From an uncultured Porphyromonadaceae bacterium (GTDB lineage: Bacteria; Bacteroidota; Bacteroidia; Bacteroidales; Muribaculaceae): 12,834 bases of DNA. The stretch is taken from positions 1 to 12,834 of the forward strand of contig CAMVDK010000068.1 in the NCBI GenBank assembly GCA_947166165.1. Direction: 5' to 3'. The position numbers and the translations under genes were made by a program. Position 1 is the stretch's first letter. Every line of letters begins with the position of its first letter. Positions 8,018 to 12,834 of this stretch are shown piece by piece. The notes below the pieces were generated by a model. The model saw nothing but the letters and a program-made list of their open reading frames with translations, had not been told where the DNA came from and did no database searches.

Positions 8018-8050
8018 CAAAGTTAATAAAAATTTCACAATATAAACAAA
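8018..8050 (-). promoter_or_regulatory. Consensus promoter for the metal-binding protein gene
   Basis: Read on the minus strand, TTTG (8050-8047) is followed after 21 nt by TAACTTTG (8025-8018), matching both Bacteroidota promoter elements. Transcription would begin about at the GTG start codon at 8013, so the message may be nearly leaderless. Confidence 0.65.
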
Positions 8051-8092
8051 TTTTTGCGGCATTTTTTCCAAAAAGAATCTCCACCGCCCGTC

Positions 8093-8130
8093 TGGCTCAT
8101 GAATACACGAGGAAAAAATTCAGTGAGCCA
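8093..8130. repeat. 12-bp bulged inverted repeat between divergent genes
   Basis: TGGCTCATGAAT (8093-8104) and ATTCAGTGAGCCA (8118-8130) pair over 7 + 5 bp with one bulged base around a 13-nt loop. No T-run follows on either strand, so a protein-binding site or structured leader is more likely than a terminator. It lies near the left edge of the AT-rich island. Confidence 0.6.
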
Positions 8131-8204
8131 TACAATCCATGCGACTATGCGACCTTTTTTTGCAAAAAGTTATTCACAAACGGCAAAATGTGAGGAAAAA
8201 TCCG

Positions 8205-8212
8205 TACCTTTG
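8205..8212 (+). promoter_or_regulatory. Candidate -7 element for the restriction-modification unit
   Basis: TACCTTTG matches TAnnTTTG. No convincing -33 element is visible 19-21 nt upstream. If used, it gives a leader of about 190 nt before the methyltransferase ATG. Confidence 0.45.
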
Positions 8213-8310
8213 TCGATTGGAAAGAGGTGTTTTTGCACTTGCCGACCAAAAAGAGACCGAGTATTAACGATTTCACAAACTCCCCTTGCTATTTTATGTG
8301 CTATGGTCGA

Positions 8311-8378
8311 CTTGCAGGAGATTATATTAGAGTTTGTTTTAGATAACTCAACAATTTCGTGAAATACGATATTGCAAG
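8311..8378 (+). promoter_or_regulatory. Inverted repeats in the methyltransferase leader
   Basis: CTTGCA (8311-8316) and TGCAAG (8373-8378) are complementary and enclose the near-palindrome ATTTC-GT-GAAAT (8354-8365). This nested pair sits 30-100 nt before the methyltransferase start, where restriction-modification systems often carry operators or leader structures. No controller protein gene is seen, so any role in timing is inferred. Confidence 0.3.
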
Positions 8379-8408
8379 CAAAAATCATCCGATTATAAGG
8401 TGAATTTG

Positions 8409-9785
8409 ATGAACGAAATAAAAAAATACAGCATTGAGGAACTAATGAATATGGGTATGGCTGCAGAAGAAGCCATAGCCTATCAGCGTTCATTATTTGA
8501 ACTTGAGTCTACTTGTGATTTTGAAAATCTTACAGAGGTTCAAAAGGCCATTAAAAGCAAGGCTTACAGTATTGCAGACAAAATTATTACGCCAACTCCG
8601 ATTTCTAATGGCCCAAATTGGAGAGATTTGGAGTTTTCTCACCCTGAGAGATGCGTCAGACTTGGAACCGTATTCAGTGGAATTGGTGCAATTGAGCATG
8701 CATTTCAACGTTTAGGTCTAAATCACAAAATAATTTTTGCTGGTGACATAGACGATAAATGCAAGAAAAGTTATTTTGCGAACTATGACATAACTGAAGA
8801 AAACTGGTTTAGTGATATAAGAGAATTTGACGCTACTAAATATTTAGGTCAAGTTGATTTTATTGTGGGTGGTGCTCCTTGTCAAGCATTTTCAATGGTT
8901 GGCCGTCGTTTGGGATTTGAAGATGCACGAGGTACATTATTCTATGAGTTTGCACGAGTGGTTAAAGAGACACAACCCAAATTGTTCCTTTTCGAGAATG
9001 TTCGAGGACTCATTAACCACGATAAAGGCAGAACATGGAGAATAATCCATGATATTTTTGAGGAGTTGGGATATGATGTAAAATTCCGTGTTTTGAATAG
9101 TTGCGATTACGGCATTCCACAACACAGAGAACGCATCTTTTGCTTAGGCTTCAAGCAAGAGACGGATTTCAAATTTCCAGCACCAATTGAATTGGAATAT
9201 AAAATGTATGATTTTCTCGAAGATTATATTGACACCAAGTATTTTCTACGGGAAAAGGGTATTAAGTTCGTCACAAGTCACAAAAATAGAGCAAAGTGTT
9301 ATACTCAAATAAATGGAGATGTTCAACTTTGCCAAAAGCGAAATCAACAGTTTAACTGGCATGGTGATTTTGTTTTTCATCCAGATTCAGAGTTAACACC
9401 TTCTGACCCTGCTTTTGACGAGTTTATTTTTGATGTTAGGGATGTTGAAGAAAAGTATTATCTATCTGAAAAGGTTGCAAAATATGTTCTTGCTGGTGGT
9501 ACAAAAGGTTTTAGGACTTCAACAGAAACCGATTTAGACATTGCTCGACCTTTGTTACAATCCATGCACAAAATGCATCGTGCTGGAGTTGACAACTATG
9601 TTACACACAAAGGTAGAATTAGGAAATTAACACCACGCGAATGTTTGCGCCTAATGGGATTCCGTGATACATTCAAAATTGTGGTTTCTGATACTGCATC
9701 TTATCAACAAGCAGGCAATAGTATTGTTGTTGATGTTCTTATCGCGATTCTAAAACAATTAGATATTACTAAATACGGCATATGA
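8409..9785 (+). CDS. C5-cytosine DNA methyltransferase of a type II R-M system
   Basis: 458 residues from the ATG at 8409. ATAAGG lies 8 nt upstream as a weak ribosome binding site; a GTG at 8400 is an alternative. The C5-methylase motifs are in order: I FSGIGAIEHAF (89-99, S-adenosylmethionine binding), IV GGAPCQAFS (with the catalytic cysteine C158), VI FENV (195-198), VIII QHRERIF (238-244), IX RKLTPRECLRLMGF (405-418) and X QAGNS (434-438). The target-recognition region (about 250-400) is long and I cannot read a site from it. About 85 residues precede motif I, longer than the minimal family. Base composition is far more AT-rich than the flanking genes, suggesting transfer. The stop overlaps the start of the endonuclease gene (ATGA). 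Expected role: methylate host sites against the partner nuclease. Confidence 0.93.
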   Translation: MNEIKKYSIEELMNMGMAAEEAIAYQRSLFELESTCDFENLTEVQKAIKSKAYSIADKIITPTPISNGPNWRDLEFSHPERCVRLGTVFSGIGAIEHAFQRLGLNHKIIFAGDIDDKCKKSYFANYDITEENWFSDIREFDATKYLGQVDFIVGGAPCQAFSMVGRRLGFEDARGTLFYEFARVVKETQPKLFLFENVRGLINHDKGRTWRIIHDIFEELGYDVKFRVLNSCDYGIPQHRERIFCLGFKQETDFKFPAPIELEYKMYDFLEDYIDTKYFLREKGIKFVTSHKNRAKCYTQINGDVQLCQKRNQQFNWHGDFVFHPDSELTPSDPAFDEFIFDVRDVEEKYYLSEKVAKYVLAGGTKGFRTSTETDLDIARPLLQSMHKMHRAGVDNYVTHKGRIRKLTPRECLRLMGFRDTFKIVVSDTASYQQAGNSIVVDVLIAILKQLDITKYGI

Positions 9786-10774
9786 TAATCGACGGACAAA
9801 AATTTGATGTAACAGAAACATTTGATACGGCTCAAACCGTACCAGATTCTTTTGTTCTTGGTGGTAGTAAAATCGGCATTGGACACGGTGAAGCGAAGTT
9901 TTATATTTCTTCGAAACAACGAATGAGAGAATTTTACGGAAATGCAGGTTTTAATGCTCGTTGTTTTATTTTGCGCTCAGACCTACTTGCTTATATGCAA
10001 GCAATGAAACAAGAGTATTTACAACCATCACAAGATTATAGAGGCAAAGAAAAAATGTCATCACTATGGCTTGAACGAGTTAATCGTATTCAGAAATTGC
10101 CCGAAGTAATTGAGTTCAACATTCAAGACCAAACACAAATTGCTGGGCCACGAGGCTATGTTAATTCTTCTGATGATGCATATAGGCTCATTCGTGAAAT
10201 ATCGTTACCAAACTTAACTTATATTTCTGCTTTACGCCTTGCAGATAGTAAAGGTTCTATTGTTTTCTATTGGAAATTATTTGCTGATTTTGATGCAATC
10301 GGTGACCTGCATACGGCATTAGTATATACTTATGGAAAGAAAGAGGCAACTACAGAAAAGACAGAAACTACTGAAAAGCCTAACAAACGGGATGAACAAT
10401 TAAGGTATGCACGAATTGGGCAAGGACAGTATCGAGAAAAATTATTAGAGGAATGTCCGTTTTGCCCTATCACGATGATTAACGATGAAAGATTGCTAAT
10501 TGCAAGTCACATAAAACCCTGGGCGGTTTCAACTGATAAAGAAAGACTTGACCCCAAAAACGGCTTCATGTTATCTCCATTATACGACAAATTATTTGAT
10601 AGAGGATTCATCACCTTTTCTGATGATCGTTGCGTTCACATTTCAAACTGGCTTTCTCCTCAGAATATTCGTCGTATTGGGATTACTGAAGGAAAGTTTA
10701 TTCAACTTTTGCCATTAGACGACCAAAGAAAGGCTTATCTGGCGTTTCATCGCGAATCCGTATTTAAAGGATAA
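9782..10774 (+). CDS. HNH restriction endonuclease partner
   Basis: 330 residues, starting inside the methylase stop (ATGA at 9782-9785), so translation is probably coupled. The C-terminal part (about 205-280) is an HNH domain: R..QYREKLLE, CPFC (225-228), ASHIKPW (241-247, His243), LDPKNGF (256-262, Asn260) and YDKLFDRGFITF (268-279). It resembles the HNH_2-like group seen in restriction enzymes, where Y-D-K-LFD replaces the last histidine position. Residues 1-180 match nothing I know and probably hold DNA recognition or dimerisation. A low-complexity linker rich in Thr, Glu and Lys (186-203) joins the two parts. It shares the AT-rich composition of the methylase. Expected role: cleave DNA lacking the partner's methylation. 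An orphan HNH nuclease is a weak alternative given the overlap. Confidence 0.85.
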   Translation: MIIDGQKFDVTETFDTAQTVPDSFVLGGSKIGIGHGEAKFYISSKQRMREFYGNAGFNARCFILRSDLLAYMQAMKQEYLQPSQDYRGKEKMSSLWLERVNRIQKLPEVIEFNIQDQTQIAGPRGYVNSSDDAYRLIREISLPNLTYISALRLADSKGSIVFYWKLFADFDAIGDLHTALVYTYGKKEATTEKTETTEKPNKRDEQLRYARIGQGQYREKLLEECPFCPITMINDERLLIASHIKPWAVSTDKERLDPKNGFMLSPLYDKLFDRGFITFSDDRCVHISNWLSPQNIRRIGITEGKFIQLLPLDDQRKAYLAFHRESVFKG

Positions 10775-10787
10775 CTTAAATTCCGAA

Positions 10788-10801
10788 GTTCTTTAGAGAA
10801 C
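10788..10801 (+). terminator. Weak hairpin after the endonuclease gene
   Basis: GTTCT (10788-10792) and AGAAC (10797-10801) form a 5-bp stem with a TTAG loop 13 nt after the stop. It lacks a T-run, so termination here is only a possibility. Confidence 0.3.
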
Positions 10802-10815
10802 ACCGACAAAACCTG

Positions 10816-10866
10816 TGTCTATGCCGATGGTATGCACCCTTCGGGTGTTCAACGGCGACTTAGACA
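10816..10866. other. Three nested helices in non-coding DNA
   Basis: TGTCTA (10816-10821) pairs with TAGACA (10861-10866), GCCG (10823-10826) with CGGC (10853-10856), and CACCC (10835-10839) with GGGTG (10843-10847). They form one coaxial arm capped by a TTC loop. It lies in the 230-nt gene-free stretch after the endonuclease. Fifteen paired positions in correct nesting suggest a real RNA or DNA structure, but the arms are interrupted and chance is not excluded. A separate perfect palindrome, GCGCATGCGC, follows at 10876-10885. Confidence 0.4.
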
Positions 10867-11011
10867 AAAGATTTTGCGCATGCGCCCGAATTACGCTAAT
10901 CATGTTTCGCGGTGGTCTTGTGTTTTTTCATGCCCCACCAAAGCAAACGCTTGTGTTCGTATGTCTAAAAAAACCGCAGTCAAATATGAAACTTATGTTC
11001 TTATAGTCTAA

Positions 11012-11187
11012 GGTGGGTTCTATAAATTGCAAAAAAGTAATGAATGGTTTTGGCCGCCTTGGGTTGCTTGCTGGCATCTTTTGTCTCAACTGCTTGAACC
11101 GTAGCCCGCTACTGCTTCGCGCAGCTTGAGCCAAAACCTGCTCAGCAATCAAGCCCAATTCGGCTCAAGCAATTTATAGAACCCACC
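11012..11187. mobile_element. MITE-like element with 19-bp terminal inverted repeats
   Basis: The ends are perfect inverted copies: GGTGGGTTCTATAAATTGC at 11012-11030 and its reverse complement at 11169-11187. Both are flanked by the direct repeat CTAA (11008-11011 and 11188-11191), which looks like a 4-bp target duplication. The 176-bp body has no transposase, so it would need an enzyme in trans. The interior carries further complementary segments: GGTTTTGGC 11046-11054 with GCCAAAACC 11130-11138, and GCTTGAGCC 11124-11132 with GGCTCAAGC 11162-11170. The perfect ends imply a recent insertion. The parent insertion sequence family is not assigned. Confidence 0.8.
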
Positions 11188-11256
11188 CTAAACAAAAATA
11201 CACTACTTGCTTCAAGGATTTTCGGTCTTGTTGAGTGCCATGTCGGAAAAAGTTTG

Positions 11257-11264
11257 TAATTTTG
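11257..11264 (+). promoter_or_regulatory. -7 promoter element for queA
   Basis: TAATTTTG matches TAnnTTTG. The -33 region is weak (a TTG at 11231-11233 is 23 nt away). Predicted leader is about 75 nt. The MITE ends 66 nt upstream, so its insertion may have altered upstream control. Confidence 0.55.
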
Positions 11265-11344
11265 CAGCGAAATTGGGGTGTTGTGGCCTTATGGCATTCG
11301 GCCAGCCGCCACGGCACCTGTGGACAAAAACCAACCGAACCGAC

Positions 11345-12397
11345 ATGAAACTTTCTGAATTCAACACCGAGATGCCGAAGGAGCTTATCGCCTCGCATCC
11401 GCTGCCCCATCGCGACGAATCGCGCCTGATGGTGCTCCACCGCCACACGGGCGAGATTGAGCACCGCGTGTTCAAGGACGTGCTCGACTACTTCGATGCC
11501 GGCGACGTGTTCGTGTTCAACGACACGCAGGTGTTTCCCGCCAAGCTTTATGGCAACAAGGAGAAGACCGGGGCGCGCATCGAGGTGTTCCTGCTTCGCG
11601 AGCTCAACCCCGAGTTCAAGCTGTGGGACGTGCTGGTGGAGCCGGCCCGCAAAATACGCATCGGCAACAAGCTCTACTTCGGCCTCGACGACTCGATGGT
11701 AGCCGAGGTGATCGACAACACCACCTCTCGCGGGCGCACGCTGCGTTTCCTCTACGACGGGCCTCACGACGAGTTCAAGGCCTCGCTCTACGCGCTGGGC
11801 AACACTCCGCTGCCCTACTACATTGAGCGCGACGCGGAGCCTGAGGACGCCGAGCGCTATCAGACCATCTTCGCCCGCAACGAGGGGGCTGTGGTGGCTC
11901 CGGCCGCCGGGCTTCACTTCTCGCGCGAGCTGATGCGTCGCATGGAGATACGCGACATCGACACCGAGTTCATCACCATGCACATCGGCCTGGGCAGCTT
12001 CCGCGACATCGACGTCGAAGATCTCACCAAGCACCGCATGGACAGCGAGCAGCTCGAGGTGCCCGTGGCGCTGACCGAGAAGGTGAACCAGCGCCGCGAC
12101 GACGGGCACAAGGTGTGCTGCGTGGGCACGTCGGTGCTCCGCGCCTTCGAGAGCGCCGTGGGCATGAACGGGCACATCAAGCCCTACACCGGATGGACCA
12201 ACAAGTTCATCTTCCCGCCCTACGAGTGCACCACCTGCGACGCACTGATCACCAATTTCCATATGCCCTACTCCATCATGCTGATGAACACCGCCTCATT
12301 TGCCGGCTACGACCGCATCATGGAGGCTTACAAGCTGGCTGTCAACGAGAAATACCGCTTCGGGGCCTATGGCGATGCCATGCTCATCATTGACTGA
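11345..12397 (+). CDS. queA: S-adenosylmethionine:tRNA ribosyltransferase-isomerase QueA
   Basis: 350 residues, the usual length. The enzyme transfers and isomerises the ribosyl part of S-adenosylmethionine onto preQ1 in GUN-anticodon tRNAs, giving epoxyqueuosine, the penultimate step of queuosine synthesis. Signatures: the N-terminus MKLSEFNTEMPKELIASHPL, FVFNDTQVFPAKLYG (56-70), GNTPLPYYI (152-160), ARNEGAVVAPAAGLHF (177-192), MHIGLGSF (212-219), CVGTSVLRAFES (259-270), and ITNFHMPYS (302-310) ending with FGAYGDAMLI. Small differences from the E. coli type, such as APAAGLHF for APTAGLHF, appear to be lineage variants. The ATG at 11345 gives the expected N-terminus; upstream in-frame codons read through promoter sequence. 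The coding sequence is GC-rich again, marking the end of the AT-rich island. No other queuosine gene is in view. Confidence 0.95.
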   Translation: MKLSEFNTEMPKELIASHPLPHRDESRLMVLHRHTGEIEHRVFKDVLDYFDAGDVFVFNDTQVFPAKLYGNKEKTGARIEVFLLRELNPEFKLWDVLVEPARKIRIGNKLYFGLDDSMVAEVIDNTTSRGRTLRFLYDGPHDEFKASLYALGNTPLPYYIERDAEPEDAERYQTIFARNEGAVVAPAAGLHFSRELMRRMEIRDIDTEFITMHIGLGSFRDIDVEDLTKHRMDSEQLEVPVALTEKVNQRRDDGHKVCCVGTSVLRAFESAVGMNGHIKPYTGWTNKFIFPPYECTTCDALITNFHMPYSIMLMNTASFAGYDRIMEAYKLAVNEKYRFGAYGDAMLIID

Positions 12398-12487
12398 AAA
12401 CGATAGCGACTGTTTCAGGATTAGAAATGATGTAAATAAAACAAAAAATATTTATCAAATCCAGTAAGTCGCCGTAACTTAGTAGCC

Positions 12488-12514
12488 AAAAAAGCGCCGC
12501 CTGCAAATAGCGGC
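12488..12514 (-). terminator. Possible minus-strand terminator
   Basis: Read on the minus strand, GCCGC (12514-12510) and GCGGC (12500-12496) form a 5-bp stem with a 9-nt loop, followed after GC by six T (12493-12488). It would suit a minus-strand gene entering from the right edge. Confidence 0.35.
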
Positions 12515-12618
12515 ACATTTTGAGTAGCGTTTTCATGCTGGAGGCACATTCAAATGATTAAGACAGCAATAATAAACCACCAAAACATTTTTGTAGCATC
12601 CTTGGGGAGCCCAGCTGT

Positions 12619-12639
12619 GAAGCCCGGCTTCCTTTTTTT
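12619..12639 (+). terminator. Intrinsic terminator, plus strand
   Basis: GAAGC (12619-12623) and GCTTC (12627-12631) form a short GC-containing stem around CCG, followed by C and seven T (12633-12639). It is the best plus-strand terminator downstream of queA, although 220 nt from its stop. Confidence 0.5.
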
Positions 12640-12834
12640 GCGCCTCCACGCACGGCGGCTCCACCCCTCACGCAGGCAGGCACCCTGGCCCTACCGCCCG
12701 CGGGTTTTGCCACCGCAACCGGCCACGCCAAGGCGAGGCCCTACTTGTCGCAGTCAGCGGTCATGCCCCAACCGACTCGCCCCACCTCCTCCCCGCGGCA
12801 GCCATACACACCGAGTGCGGGCCACCCGAAGGCA

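Larger units (their letters stand above)
12398..12834. other. Gene-poor region after queA
   Basis: Bases 12398-12600 are AT-rich with no open frame of useful length. From about 12640 the sequence is GC-rich. On the minus strand a frame ends in TAG at 12743-12741 and stays open for 30 codons to the window edge, with mostly G/C third positions and an ending GMTADCDK. It could be the tail of a gene, but the opposite strand is also open here, so I do not call it. No tRNA, CRISPR or insertion sequence was recognised. Confidence 0.5.

Noticed and set aside
8170..8178. TTATTCACA, a match to the DnaA box pattern TTATNCACA
   Set aside because: It is a single isolated 9-mer in AT-rich DNA with no cluster of boxes, no dnaA or origin-type genes nearby; chance occurrence is likely.
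8205..8267. Short in-frame run LERGVFALADQKETEY ending in TAA, looking like a protein tail
   Set aside because: Only about 20 codons with no supporting upstream frame; it overlaps the -7 element, so a gene remnant could not be supported.
8054..8362. 102-codon plus-strand open frame upstream of the methyltransferase
   Set aside because: It runs across the inverted repeat and the likely promoter, has odd composition with no recognisable domain, and ends before the gene; probably non-coding leader.
10815..11006. 63-codon plus-strand open frame after the endonuclease gene
   Set aside because: No domain or start signal, and it spans the structured non-coding segment; likely spurious.
10928..11158. 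76-codon minus-strand open frame across the MITE
   Set aside because: It crosses the element's terminal repeat and one flank, so it cannot be an ancestral gene; explained by the element's sequence.
12562..12834. Plus-strand frame open to the right edge, rich in Pro, Thr and Ala
   Set aside because: No start codon near its beginning, it runs through the T-run of a terminator, and high GC alone can keep it open.
1..12834. CRISPR arrays, tRNA or rRNA genes, integrases and toxin-antitoxin pairs
   Set aside because: I looked on both strands and saw no regularly spaced direct repeats of CRISPR type, no cloverleaf-like sequence and no such genes.

Overview
The window looks like chromosome of a GC-rich member of the Bacteroidales (Bacteroidota). 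The evidence is the Bacteroidota -7 promoter element TAnnTTTG upstream of several genes, weak or absent Shine-Dalgarno sequences, and gene families typical of gut Bacteroidales: GldE, a C69 dipeptidase, a GH97 glycosidase and Bacteroidetes-type QueA. I cannot fix the family; Muribaculaceae or a GC-rich Prevotella relative would fit.

Layout. Bases 1-874: the 3' end of an unknown gene, then a small calcineurin-like metallophosphoesterase closed by a terminator. Bases 951-5000: a plus-strand unit of gldE (TTG start), a Sfp-type phosphopantetheinyl transferase and an exported C69 dipeptidase. It ends in a convergent intergenic region holding a striking 94-bp inverted repeat built from four AACAAC and four GTTGTT blocks, then a GC-rich hairpin. 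Bases 5057-8050: two minus-strand genes, an exported GH97 glycosidase of the retaining type and, upstream of it, a ZnuA/TroA-type metal-binding protein. The latter has a good promoter lying almost on its start codon.

Bases of about 8020-11200 are visibly AT-rich, unlike both flanks. This looks like an acquired island with a two-gene type II restriction-modification system: a C5-cytosine methyltransferase and an HNH endonuclease overlapping by ATGA. A roughly 200-nt leader with inverted repeats precedes it. After it come a structured non-coding stretch and a 176-bp MITE-like element with perfect 19-bp terminal inverted repeats and a CTAA target duplication. GC-rich core sequence resumes with queA (tRNA queuosine biosynthesis). 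The last 437 bases hold no convincing gene, only terminator-like hairpins and possibly the tail of a minus-strand gene.

How the genes work together: the methyltransferase and endonuclease form one defence unit with coupled translation. PPTase and C69 dipeptidase are 3 nt apart and surely co-transcribed with each other, probably with gldE, though their functions are unrelated. The best candidates for something undescribed are the helically phased AACAAC/GTTGTT palindrome and the MITE. The restriction-modification pair belongs to known families but has unknown specificity.
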